Below, piece after piece: positions 9,705-20,400 of a stretch of 64,000 bases of DNA. The stretch is taken from contig JAVJQK010000104.1 in the NCBI GenBank assembly GCA_040218145.1, positions 1 to 64,000 on the forward strand. Reading direction: 5' to 3'. Every line of letters starts with the position of its first letter. Within the stretch, counting starts at the first letter, position 1. A program made the translations under genes and the position numbers. The DNA is from Sandaracinaceae bacterium. GTDB lineage: Bacteria; Myxococcota_A; Polyangia; Polyangiales; Sandaracinaceae. A model generated the notes under the pieces. The model was not told where the DNA came from. It worked only from the letters and a program-made list of their open reading frames with translations, and ran no database searches.

Positions 9705-12593
9705 TCAGTCGACAGGGAGGAGGAAGGCCAGGAAGGAGCGGTAGGCGTCGGTGGTCGTGTCGCCGGCGTCGCTCCAGGCGAACCAGAGACCGCGGGAGGT
9801 GCGCAGGAGGGTCACGTCGCCCTCGAGGTCGCCGCTGAGGTAGGGCGTGAGGGTGCTCGTCTCGGGAGGCAGCGTGGACATGCCGACGTGCACCCAGGCG
9901 AGGCCGCGGCGGTGGCCGCGCGTCTCGTAGGCCACGGCGTATTCGACGCCAGCGAGGGGGGCGACGCTCGGGGCCATCTCGGAGTACGTCCCGTCGGCGG
10001 CGACGGTCTGCTCGACGCTCGGGGCGAGCGGGTCGGCGGAGACGGGGTCGATGACGCGGGTGAGGATGTTGCCGCGGTAGTCGCCCACTCTCGACGTCCA
10101 GGCCGCGGCGTACTCACCCGTGTCGAGCGCGGCGACGCTGGCCTCGGAGGCGTTGCTCGCGAGGGCGAAGGGGACCGCGTCTTCGACGGCGCCGAAGCGA
10201 CGCGCGAGGAGCGCGGGCGGGCCGTACTCGGCGTCGGGCGTCTCCGTCCAGATGACGACGAAGTCGTCGCCCCAGGACGCCAGGGCGGGCTGCGTGGAGG
10301 TGGCCTCCGGGTCGGAGACGGGCCACTCGTCTTCCAGAGGGGCGCCAGAGTCCGTGAAGCGGCGCGCTTCGATGAGCGAGCGGCCGAGCGGCCCGTCGAA
10401 GCCACCTGCGTCGGTCCAGACGACGATGAAGCCGGTGCTCAGCGCGGCGACGCGCGGCTCGAGCTGCTCGCCGCGGGCGTCTTCGTTGGCGGTGTAGACG
10501 GGGCCCAGGCTGCCGTCGGCGGCGACGATGCGATAGGCGATGCCGGAGGCCCCGCCGTCGAGATCGGGATCGGTCCACGCTACCACCCAGCCACCGGAGG
10601 CCAGGCCGGCGACGCTGGCCTGGGCGTCCCAGCCGACGCCGGGGAGCGTGGCGACGACCAGGGGCGCGGCGAGCTCCTGCTCCGGGACGCCGGCCGCGGA
10701 GTAGGTGCGAGCGAGGAGCTGACGCGTCTCGCCAGCGTCGTGCATGTAGGCGAAGAGGACGTGGTCCCGCCCGTCCCCCGCAGCGCTGGGAGGGAGGCGA
10801 GAGGGTGAGTCCGCGGTCAGGTCGTCAGAGGCGACCACCAGGACCTGCGATGCGCACGTCGCCGAGCAGGCATCCGTGCTCAGCGTGTTGCCGTCGTCGC
10901 AGGACTCGCGCGCCCATGCCCCGTCGGCCACGAGCTGCCGGTATCCGTCTCCGCAGCCGCGCGTGACGCAGCTCGAGGCGACGCAGAGCTCGTTTCCGAG
11001 ACCGCCGTCGCAGACCGTGCCGTCACTCCACCCGTGGACCGCGCAGATGTCGCAGCCGTCGAGCGCGAGCTCCTGGTGAACCATCTGGGATTGCCCCCCG
11101 AGCCATGGATCCACGCCCCCACTTCCGTCGGTGAAGGCGTACACGCGGCCCGCTCCCGACGCGTCCTGGACGGGCGCGCCGACGACGAGGTCGGGGGACC
11201 AATCGCCGTCGATGTCCTGGACGAATCCCGCGCGGCCCAGATCGTCCCAGGGCTCGCTGTTGGTCTTGATCCGTTTGGGGATGTCCGGGACGAGGGAGCC
11301 GTTCCCACCCGCGAAGTACAGGTAGTTGTCCCAGCCGCCGCTCTCCGGAACGGAGACGAGGACGAGGTCCTGCAGCCCGTCCATGTCGAAGTCGGCGATG
11401 GCGAGCGGGAAGAAGTCGCGGCTTCCTCTCGGGTCGTTGCTCCAGATGGTCGCGCCCGTGCTGACAACCTCGACGACCGAGGCCCCATAGCCACTCGCCA
11501 CCACGTCGGGGTAGCCGTCGTTGTCGAGGTCTCCGACCGCGAGGCGGAGACCGAAGGCCTCGAGGCCGAGAGACGAGGTGTAGGGCCCGTTGTAGACGCC
11601 GTAGTCGAACAGATAGATCTCACCGTTCCCGGGCGCCCCGACGACGAGTCGGTCGGGCTTCCCGATGCCTGTGGGATAGGTGGCGAGGCTCTGCCCGAAG
11701 CTCGCGTACTTGTTCACCGGGTAGCCGCCGTCGTCCATGTCGATGCGCGGGCCAGGTGCCATGGACGGGCCGCCAAGGATCGTGAACACGACCCCCGCGC
11801 CGGAGTAGCCCAGCAGCTTGTAGTCCGGCGCGCTGATGGCCAGGTCGTCGTCGTCGTCGCCGTCGAAGTCACCCACGGCGAGTGCATGGCCCAGAGGGAT
11901 GTCGTTCGTCGCACCTGACGGGTCGACCTCCGAGAGGGACACGGTGAAGTAGTTGCCGAGTCCGTCGAGGGAGCCCATCGCGAAGCCGAGGAGGGACTCG
12001 GCGCCGGGTCCCGCCGTGTTGAGGGCGATGGCGAGGTCGTCGAAACCGTCGGCGTCGAAGTCTCCCGCCGCAAGGGCGGTCCCGAGGCCCATGTCGACGA
12101 CGGGAGTGAGCCCTAGATCTTGCGTCTCGAGCCTGCGCCAGGGCTGGTAGCCACGCTCGGTGCCGAGGTAGAGGTAGATGACACCTTCGCCGGTTTCCCA
12201 GTGCTTCTCCCCGGGCGCTCCTACGGCCAGATCCGGATACCCATCGGCGTTGAAGTCACCGCCGGCGACAGCGGCGCCGAAGCGGTCGCCGGTCTCGTTT
12301 CGGTCGAGGGACCAGGGGCCGCCATCGTTCCACGACCAGCAAGCCGCGCAGTAGTCTGCGTCGGAGTCGGGCACGCATTCGATCGGAGAGGTCCACCCGT
12401 CGCTGGGCTGACTGCCCGCAGGCTCGAACCGATGATCGATGGGGGCATCGGCCAGCGGGTGGGGTGGCTCGATGCGACCGTCGGGATACACGACGACACC
12501 GCCATCATCCCCTGGCGTGACCGAGGGGAGCGGCTGATCACAGCCGAAACACCCGAGCAGGAGGGCGAACACCGCTGAGATTCGGTGCCACAT
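9705..12593 (-). CDS. FG-GAP repeat lipoprotein with DUF4215-type Cys repeat
   Basis: 962 residues. The N-terminus has a lipobox (LLLGCFGC; lipidated Cys about 15 or 18), so the protein is probably envelope-anchored. Residues about 80-490 carry repeated FG-GAP units such as GGDFNADGYPDLAVGAPG and GDFDGDDDDDLAISAP, predicting an integrin-alpha-like beta-propeller with calcium loops. A Cys-rich DUF4215-type motif follows (CGDGY...SCDDGNTLSTDACSATC, about 550-590). The last 370 residues repeat a V(V/A)xWT motif at regular spacing and may form a second propeller. It ends 7 nt before the RHS gene on the same strand and probably shares its transcript. The shared 22-bp element lies about 100 nt upstream. 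It could be a surface partner or presenter of the RHS protein, but no sequence evidence proves contact. Confidence 0.8.
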   Translation of the reverse strand: MWHRISAVFALLLGCFGCDQPLPSVTPGDDGGVVVYPDGRIEPPHPLADAPIDHRFEPAGSQPSDGWTSPIECVPDSDADYCAACWSWNDGGPWSLDRNETGDRFGAAVAGGDFNADGYPDLAVGAPGEKHWETGEGVIYLYLGTERGYQPWRRLETQDLGLTPVVDMGLGTALAAGDFDADGFDDLAIALNTAGPGAESLLGFAMGSLDGLGNYFTVSLSEVDPSGATNDIPLGHALAVGDFDGDDDDDLAISAPDYKLLGYSGAGVVFTILGGPSMAPGPRIDMDDGGYPVNKYASFGQSLATYPTGIGKPDRLVVGAPGNGEIYLFDYGVYNGPYTSSLGLEAFGLRLAVGDLDNDGYPDVVASGYGASVVEVVSTGATIWSNDPRGSRDFFPLAIADFDMDGLQDLVLVSVPESGGWDNYLYFAGGNGSLVPDIPKRIKTNSEPWDDLGRAGFVQDIDGDWSPDLVVGAPVQDASGAGRVYAFTDGSGGVDPWLGGQSQMVHQELALDGCDICAVHGWSDGTVCDGGLGNELCVASSCVTRGCGDGYRQLVADGAWARESCDDGNTLSTDACSATCASQVLVVASDDLTADSPSRLPPSAAGDGRDHVLFAYMHDAGETRQLLARTYSAAGVPEQELAAPLVVATLPGVGWDAQASVAGLASGGWVVAWTDPDLDGGASGIAYRIVAADGSLGPVYTANEDARGEQLEPRVAALSTGFIVVWTDAGGFDGPLGRSLIEARRFTDSGAPLEDEWPVSDPEATSTQPALASWGDDFVVIWTETPDAEYGPPALLARRFGAVEDAVPFALASNASEASVAALDTGEYAAAWTSRVGDYRGNILTRVIDPVSADPLAPSVEQTVAADGTYSEMAPSVAPLAGVEYAVAYETRGHRRGLAWVHVGMSTLPPETSTLTPYLSGDLEGDVTLLRTSRGLWFAWSDAGDTTTDAYRSFLAFLLPVD

Positions 12594-12928
12594 GTTCAGT
12601 TGCTCTCGGCTGGGCGAGACGGAGACCGGCCGGTCGCTGGGCCACGATGCATGCGCATGACTGCGACACCGTGCCCGGTAGCGCGGAGGGCTGTAACTCC
12701 AGGAAACTACAGCAGGGCCCGATGGCGCTGGGGCCCAAGGGAAGGCTTGTGCGCCCAGCGAGGCCCAAACCGCCGCTGTGGCAGCACGAGCGAGGCCTCC
12801 GCGTGGGATGGCGGAACTTTTCTCGCAGAATCCGCAACCACGGTTTTCCCCAGCCGATGGCTGCCGCCGAGCCGCCCAGCCCGGCTCGTCACGAATTCGG
12901 GGTGCAACGTGTGTCTCAATCTGAGAAG
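12594..12928. other. Divergent intergenic region
   Basis: 335 bp between the FG-GAP lipoprotein (leftward) and the receiver-like regulator (rightward). It contains the 22-bp element at 12693-12714 and two nearby GGGCCC palindromes (about 12715-12736). The regulator frame is open back to 12647, but that extension is Arg/Pro-rich and crosses the element, so I treat it as untranslated. Confidence 0.5.
12693..12714 (-). promoter_or_regulatory. 22-bp shared upstream element, copy 1
   Basis: Read on the minus strand the element contains GTAGTTTCCTGGAGTTAC, an imperfect 18-bp dyad (GTA..T.CC / GG.A..TAC). The same 22 bases occur without mismatch at 23152-23173 upstream of the other minus-strand operon. 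It is about 100 nt from the lipoprotein start. Whether it is a core promoter, an operator or an RNA element cannot be told from two copies. Confidence 0.55.
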
Positions 12929-13711
12929 ATGTCGTCGCACCACGCTGAGAAGAGGAGTTGTCGCGTGACCCGGTCGTCCCATACTCGCCTGCGCGCTTTC
13001 GCTGGCCCTGCCATCGGTTTCGAGATGATCCTGCTCTCCCACGATCCGCAGGCGGTGGTCCTGGCCGAGGAGGCTGCCCCGGACGCCGTGCGGGTCTTCA
13101 CCACCGCCATCCTCGATGCGGTCGAGGTGGAGCTGCAGGTGCACGATGTGGTCTGCGCGGTGGTGGTCGACATGGACCTGGACCGGGTGACACGGCTCAC
13201 GCTCCTGGAGCGGATCAAATCGCGGTGGGGTCGGCTGCCAGTCCTCGCCATGCTTCGCTCGAGCTCACAAGGCGCGCTCGGCGCGGCGCACGAGATCGCG
13301 CACGAGCATCTGTTTCGGCAGGCTGCGCCGGTCGCACAGGTGGAGCAGATGCGTCGCTTCCTGAGGGACGCGCTGGATGCGCGCCTGGAGATGGCCGCTT
13401 CCATGCTGCAGCACGCCAGAGAATCGGACTACGAGGGAGTCGTCCTCGACACGTTCGTGGCCCTGTCGATCCTGCAGGTCCGCCGAGAGGAGCTCGGGGC
13501 GTTCTTCGAAATCACCGATTCCGGCACCGAGTGGCGGGTGCGCGCGCTCAAGGAGGCGTCGGGCTTCGACCGCTTCCCCCATCTCATCCAGCAGCTCAGC
13601 CTGGTCCCGCGGGGAGCCAGCTCGCGTGACCTCATGAACAGCATCGAGGAGCGAGCGGCCCTGCTGTTCCACGGAAAAGACAGACCAGACACGAAACCCG
13701 AGGAGGGATGA
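12929..13711 (+). CDS. Receiver-like regulatory protein
   Basis: About 260 residues. From MILLSHDPQAVVLAEEAAPD onward the N-terminal 100 residues follow the response-regulator pattern: hydrophobic strand, an acidic position in VVVDMDLDRV, then LPVLAML as a following strand. The remainder (about 110-260) has no HTH that I can see and matches nothing I know. Start is uncertain: ATG 12929 is chosen, with GTG 12911 and ATG 13025 as alternatives in frame. It is 15 nt upstream of the LuxR-type gene on the same strand, so the two are probably co-transcribed. Their position between two operons sharing an upstream element makes them candidate regulators of those operons (inference). Confidence 0.6.
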   Translation: MSSHHAEKRSCRVTRSSHTRLRAFAGPAIGFEMILLSHDPQAVVLAEEAAPDAVRVFTTAILDAVEVELQVHDVVCAVVVDMDLDRVTRLTLLERIKSRWGRLPVLAMLRSSSQGALGAAHEIAHEHLFRQAAPVAQVEQMRRFLRDALDARLEMAASMLQHARESDYEGVVLDTFVALSILQVRREELGAFFEITDSGTEWRVRALKEASGFDRFPHLIQQLSLVPRGASSRDLMNSIEERAALLFHGKDRPDTKPEEG

Positions 13712-13726
13712 CCCGATGCGGGACGC

Positions 13727-14407
13727 ATGTTCGACAAGCCTCCCGCCAACGGCTCCCCTTTCGTCCTCTCCTTCGCGGTCGACCGCGAGCTCGAGCAGAT
13801 GCTGCGGCGAGCTTCAGCCCCGCCCGTGGTGTGCGTGCGCGACCTGGCCAGAGGACGGCGAGCGCTGGAGGCACCGAACCCCCTGGCCGCCCTTTTCGTC
13901 TGCGTGGAGGACGGGAGAGACACGTCTGTCGAGCTGATCCGGCTCGCGCGAGCGAGGTGGCCTCGAGTCCCGGCGGTCCTCTTCACGAGGCGCCCGGTCA
14001 ACGGATCGCTCTCGCGGCTGGCCGAAGAGCTCGTCGCCGAGCAGCTCTGCGGTGACGGGGAGGACGAGAGCTTGGTCGCGGAGCTCGCGTCCAGGGGCTC
14101 GCGCTTCGTGAGGCTGAGAGAGGCCCAGCTGGGGCTCGCGATGGTGGCGAGCGCCCGAATGCGGCTCACGCGGCGGCAGAGCGAGATCGTGACGCTGCTC
14201 TGCCTGGGGGTCGCCCGCAAGGAGATCGCGTGCCGGCTGGGCGTCTCGCACTCCGCGGTCGACCAGCAGCTGCGGAAAATCTTCGCGCGGTTCGGGGAGC
14301 CGGACACCACCGCACTCCTGCAGCGGCTCACGAGCATGGTGCTCGAGGAGTCGCTGCAGGGCGCTCGTTGGCTACGCCGGCTGGGCCGGCATCACTCGCA
14401 GACGTAG
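13727..14407 (+). CDS. LuxR-type HTH regulator with degenerate receiver-like N-terminus
   Basis: 226 residues. The C-terminal part (about 143-205) is a LuxR/GerE-type DNA-binding domain: LTRRQSEIVTLLCLGVARKE leads into IACRLGVSHSAVDQQLRKIF, with the usual four-helix spacing. Residues 10-115 resemble a receiver fold (FVLSFAVDRELEQML, AALFVCVEDG, VPAVLFTR), but I cannot place a clear phospho-accepting Asp in context. It may be phosphorylation-independent. The ATG at 13727 follows GGGACGC. Its last 16 nt overlap the end of the converging giant lipoprotein gene. Likely targets are the flanking operons, by position only. Confidence 0.75.
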   Translation: MFDKPPANGSPFVLSFAVDRELEQMLRRASAPPVVCVRDLARGRRALEAPNPLAALFVCVEDGRDTSVELIRLARARWPRVPAVLFTRRPVNGSLSRLAEELVAEQLCGDGEDESLVAELASRGSRFVRLREAQLGLAMVASARMRLTRRQSEIVTLLCLGVARKEIACRLGVSHSAVDQQLRKIFARFGEPDTTALLQRLTSMVLEESLQGARWLRRLGRHHSQT

Positions 14408-17400
14408 GGTTCGCCCGTCCGAGTGAAGTACCGGTAGTTCCAAAGGACCTGGACATCCTCGACATTCTCGAAGGCCAGCGCTCCGGTCTCCCACAACATC
14501 AGACGATAGGTGCCGGTCATGGGACGGCCCCGGAACTCCCGGCGCATGTAGTCGGCGAGAAGCCCCCGGTCCGAGGACGAGAGAGGATTCGTCAGGTAGC
14601 GTTCGGCCGCCAGGGCCCTCCCACTCTCAACGCGCCCCTCGAACAGGCGCACCGGGTGCAGCGATCCATCGTGAGTGCGGACGCTGTAGGCCCCCGGGGA
14701 GCCCGCGACGTCGCCGGGGGGCATGTGAATCAGCGAGAACGGAACGCTCGCTGTCGAGTAACAGCTCTCGGAGTCTCCACACCTACGCGTGCCAGTCCCG
14801 ACGACGTTCACCGCGATGTCCCCGGTGCGGTAGTTGTAGTTGCCGAAGGCGAAACCGCCGCCGAACTGGCTACCTCTACCCAGGAGTTGACCCTCATCGA
14901 GACTGAATACTACCTCCCTGTAGCACATCTCTGCCGGCTCCTCGCCCTCCCGACAGCGCTCGGAGAAGCCCCCTGAACAGAGCTGAACGCATCCCCGAGT
15001 CCATCCCCCTTGGAACTCCCGAGGCGTGCCGATCTCACAGTCTTCGAAGCGCGCCAGTCCGGGGGCGAGCGTGGCTTCGAAGAGCGCCGGGTGGTCAGCC
15101 ACCCCTGGTGAAGCAGTGTCGATGTCCAGATATGTGGCGTCCTCCAACTGTATACCTGCCACGTCGATCGAGTGGAGTTCATTGGAGGGTACGATCGCCG
15201 AGAACACGCCTACGAGCATTGGCGCGTCTGCCTGAGCCGAGGTCACCGTCACGAACCTCATGTGGCGGGTCCAGCCGTCCGACAGCGGGCGGGGTGTCAC
15301 GTCATGAACCGTCGTGCTGCTCGGCGATGCTGCGTCCACCCGCAAGTCGACCGTCGGGACGTATCCGCCACTCGCCTTCTGGTACCAGGACAGACGGTAG
15401 GTCCCCGGCGCGAGGTAGACCTCCTGCGAAAGCGACGCACCGTTCTGATAGTCGCCGACATAGGGTTCCGCAGAGCGCGGAGCAAAAGTCACGGTATGGC
15501 CGCGGGGCGGCTGACTCTCGATCCGGCCTACGACCGGCGCGGTCTCGGTGCTTCCTGTCACTGCCCACCGCGGACCTCGCCCCCTCGTAACGGACACGCA
15601 GTCTTCAGCAATCGCAGTCGCGCAGTCTCGCACATCCCACGCCGCCCGAGATGCGCCCTCGGTTCCCTCGCCCGGCAACTGCCGCGCAGTGAGGTCATTC
15701 GCCACGCCCACAAGGTTCACTGACCGGTCAACGCAGACACCCCGCGCGCGAACGACATCGTCGCGCATGCTCATCACCATGGTGTCTTCGCCGCTCGAGT
15801 AAGGAAAATCGAATCGATGACTCTCGACGTACTGCTCCAGGCGACGCACGTAGTCGCCGATGAACATCTGTCGTACGCTATCCTCGTCGATCTCGACGGA
15901 CGCGTCCCGAATAGCGCCATAGTTGACGCCGGTCGCGTTGCACACGTCACTGGCCCAGGTGTGGGGGGGATCGACCAGCTGAGCACATGTCTCGGTGTCC
16001 AGGTCCACGCCAAACCGTTGCTCTACGGACATACGCGCGATCGCCGCTGAACGAACGGCCGCGCGATGCGCAGAACGGTACCGCTGCAAGTTGATATCGT
16101 ACGCCCGGCGCATGACGGTATTGGTCTGGTAGTGGCGACCGCCGGCATCGGAAGAGGCAAACACGACACGTGCAAGTTGGGACTGAGCCTGGGCCCGGGA
16201 CTCACTCAGGGTGCTCAAAGAACTACGGAGTCCATCCACCGCGTTAAGGAAGTCGATACGACGAGACTCGATGACGTCAAACACCCCCGTCACAGCGAGC
16301 TTGAACTGCTCGAAGCGATTCAACTGGTCCGCCGTCAAATTCTCCACCTGAAGGGTCGTAATAATGCCCTCCAGCACTCGAATCGCCCCAAGAATACCGC
16401 AAAGCACGACGCCGACACCCGTGGTAACTTGGGCACCAGTATTTGTCTGCATACACTTATACGTATCCTGCAAGATACCGACAGTGAATCGTAGAAAATG
16501 TACCTGCACTTCTCGCTCAAAGATCTGCTGATTTCTCCGCATGATGTCGAGCTCGGCGGAGAGCTGCCGGAGCGCTCCAGCGATATCACTCGGCGCGGTA
16601 CCCATGGTGCGCAGCTGCTGTCGGATAGACACCATCTGTCGTCCGTACTCGCCAGTCGGGACGTCGGGATCGCGCGAGCGATCGGACGTGGCATCACCGA
16701 CGTCATCGATTCTTACCGCATCGACTACTTCGCTGGGAACATCCTGGACGATTTGTGCACGCGCGAGCGCGTCGAAACCAATGGCGAGGCGCTCCGCATA
16801 CCGCCGAACCGAGGCGATGTCGTCCACGGAGTCCACTACCGGCAGCTGATCTTCAGCACCGAGATCCGTCGATGTGCCTGGGGGGGGAGGTTGAAAGCTC
16901 GCCACGGTGCACACCAGTTCGAGCGCGTCGAGTAGGTCACGGCGGGTGACATACGGCCCATAGCCAGCCTCCGCTTCTTGAGAGCCGTGGTCCACCGAGA
17001 AGGGCGCGAGCAGGTTTAGATGACTCCGACTGTCGCCAACGGCTTCCCACACTGGCGGGCTGAACACCTGGGACATCTCTCGGAATCTGGCTTGATCGTA
17101 CTCTCTGCCATGTACGACATAGACCGTGTCCCACGAGTCACTTCGGCGCGAGAGCGCGTTCCAGAATAGGCTCCGAGGCCGGCCCTCTGTCCGTACGCCG
17201 ACGGGGATGAGATCGAAGAACCCGTAGCTTCCCCCTGCGCTCGTGTCGACGGGCATCGAACCCAAGCCCTGCCACAGAGTGCTTCCGATGTACTCGGCAC
17301 GCACATAGTCGTCCCCATTGAACTTCGTGCCGAAGTTGAGGAACGAAAGCGGCATGGTCGTGTTGGCGCACAGAACGGGCCAACCCGGACATGCACCTTC

Positions 17401-20400
17401 GCGGCTCTCCACACGGAAGCCGTTTGGGGCGTGCCAGAGCACGGTGCCTTCGGCAAGCCCGATGGGGCCCCAAACGTCGCCGCTCGTTTGTCCATCCACC
17501 GGCAAGTATGGCGCCCTGCGGTAGTCTCCCGCATCGGTGGTCCCACGGATCTCGGCCATGTTTCCGCGGTCCCAGGCATCGTAGAAGGTTGGGTACCGGA
17601 TGTTGTCCATGCCGACCGCGGCCAGGGATGCGAGCGTTGTAGCCGCGCGTGCCATCCGCCAGTTCAAACGCGCTCGATAGAGGGGGCCATTCGTCGGGTC
17701 GTCGCAGTTCGCTCTGATGTCGGTCAAGCCCTCTGTCTCGGACGGGGCGTACGCGCCACCGCAAGGCCAGGTGGTGGTCTCGGGGCCGCCGCTGAGCGTT
17801 CCCGTGCCGCCGAGGATGGTCCCGTTGCTGTTTCGAAGGCGAGATCCGTCCAGGGTAAAGTAGCTGAAGTCGCCCGGCTCGCCCGTCCAGCCGATCCGTC
17901 CTGCCCAGTACTGGATGTTGGCGAAGTTCCAGAAGTGAGAGTGCTCGTTCTCGCCCCGAAGCCGATCCCAGTAGGCCGAGCCTTCCTCGTGGTTTCGCCC
18001 GCTCGTGCGCGCGGCGTTGACGGCGTCGCACATGGATTCGATCGACTGCACGGGCGGAACCGTCGCGCCCGGGGGCGGGCTCCCGCCGGGAGCAACCGAT
18101 CCTACGATACCGAGCACCTCACCAATGTCGGTTGGCTCTCCCATGCCGGCGAGTTGGGCGTTGGTAATCTGGACGACCTCGACCGCGCCGTGCAGCATGG
18201 CGTCCCAGTCTGCGGGCGGCTGGCACTCGGTGCCCGCCTGCTTGATACGGGGACAAGGCTCCTGGGAGTAGGCGCATAGACGGTGCGGCTCATTCACGGG
18301 TCGCCAGGCGCACAGCGTGTCTCGACCCAGGGCTACCGCTTCGACGATCGCGCCTGCGTCTCCGACGCCGAGACACTCCTCGAGGGCCTCTCGCTGGCTC
18401 GTTCCGGGGGCTCCGAGGAGATCTTGCGCCACGCATTGGGTGCCCATGCACTCATAGCCATCAGCACAGGTGAAATCGGCGAGGGGCTCATTGCAGCCCG
18501 TTGGATGGATGAGGTCCTGAAGGCTGCCGTCGGCACCGATGAGCCCGTCCAAGTTCACGTGCACGCCGCACAGGGTCTGCAACTCATCGACGGCGAGCTG
18601 CGCTTGCTCGTCCATTTGAAGCCCAGACGTGATCAGGCGTTGACCCAGGTCATCGGCGTGCGCCGCGGTCGAGGCCGCCACGCGAAGATGGTGCTGCCAT
18701 GAGTCCTCGTAGAGGTCCCCGTCATCGATGATCTCGTCCTCGAGAGGTAGGCGGTCGGGCAGACCGCTACAAGCATGGCCGGGTGCAGCATCCTCTGCGA
18801 TCTCGAGGTCGTGACCCGCCGCGGCTACCGAAAGGTAGTCGTACGGTACGGTCGTGCACTTCCCGGCGTTCCCCGCGAGTCCTGTGGCAGGGATACCAGC
18901 GATGGCCTCGTAGGCTCCGGGCCCCTGAAAGCCGCCACGGGTTCGTACGACATAGAGGGTGGCCGGGCTTGTACCGACAGGTAGTGGAGTGCTCCACTGC
19001 ACCGCACGCCGACGCGACGTGCGAGCTCCAGAAACCGTTTGGTAGCCAACCAAGGGCGCCTGACCGCTCACAGTACACGCCTGCCCCCCGAGACTCCCGT
19101 CGACGGCGCATCTGAGCTGGTCCAGGCCTGTGAGGAGGAGGTACTCCTGTCCGTCCATGGTCGGCGCCAGGTCGGTGCCGAAGAGCCGGACACGCAGATT
19201 GCTACCATCCACGCAGACCTCGGCATCGACGGCCTTGCGCGCCCTGGCCATGGTCGCGATGGTCGCGAGCGTTCGTCTGACTGCTCCAGCCTCCTCCGGG
19301 TCTCCTGTCGGGCTGAGGTGGTTGTCTTCTCTCGACATGGCCTCCGCCGCGACGGCATTGACGTAGCCGAAGAGATATGCGCGCTCGGGGCGTAGAATGG
19401 GCAGGGTTGGGGAGTCGGGTCCAGAGAAGGTCTGGGACTCGTGCCAGAGCGTCGCAGCTCGGGCCCCCGTGATGTAGTGCATGGGGGGTGGAGGACGCGG
19501 AGGGGTCATCGTCGTGGAGTCGTATCCGGACACCGTCTGGGGCGTGCCATCCGCCATCGGCGGGGCTGGCAAGTCGCCGGTGAGAATCCCCGTGGGCCGC
19601 GCGAAGATGATGGCTTCGTGGCGCATCCACTCCCGTGCGCGTCGGAGGGCCGTGGTGCTCACACCCAGTCCATCCGCGAACGAGCTTGCGTCCGTGCCGG
19701 CGAACAGCTCGATGCCCCGCCGAGCTTCCGTCCGGGTTACTGCGGTCGAGGCCAGGTCGTCGAGGTCAACCGTCGGGTTCATGATATCGGTCAACGGAAC
19801 CCCAGACCGACGTAGCGCGCCGAGCGCGACTTCACAGTTGTTCCGACAGGGCGGCTGAGCGCCAATCCCCTCCGCTTCGAGCGTAGTGGCCCCAGAAGAG
19901 GCTGTGCGGTAGGGCAGCGACGGGTCGTCTTCGTAGTCGCCAGCCACGAAGGTCCATGTGGGTGCGGCGACGGCCCCATAGACGACTCCGCCGGCGTGCG
20001 ACTGGGCGGCTACGAGACGGGAGAGATTGTCGTCGAACCAGCTGAGCCGGGCGGCGCGTCCGAGGTCCGAGATCCCCGTGCGATCTCGGTCGGCGACTCC
20101 GAGCGCTCCCTGCGCACCGGCTTCAGCAGCCAGTTCCCCTACATGGAGGGCTTCGGCGAGAGTCGAGGCCAATAGATCGTTGGGATTGCTCAGCTTTGCG
20201 AGGGGCGGACCGAATGGGGAGTCGACCGGGTCCACTCCCTCGCCGCAGCTGCTGAGCAGGCCGTCCCCCGCCCAGAAGACAGCACGGGCAGCGGCGACCT
20301 GGGCCGCTTGCTCGCTAGCGACACGAGACTCGGCGTCCTGCGAAGGCAGGGCGTAGGCGGCGTCTCGGCTCGAGTTGACGAGCGTAACCTGCGCCTCCGC

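Noticed and set aside
2615..9838. 2407-codon open frame antisense to the RHS gene
   Set aside because: Arg/Val/Ala-rich composition typical of antisense frames in GC-rich DNA; no domain, while the opposite strand encodes clear SpvB/RHS domains.
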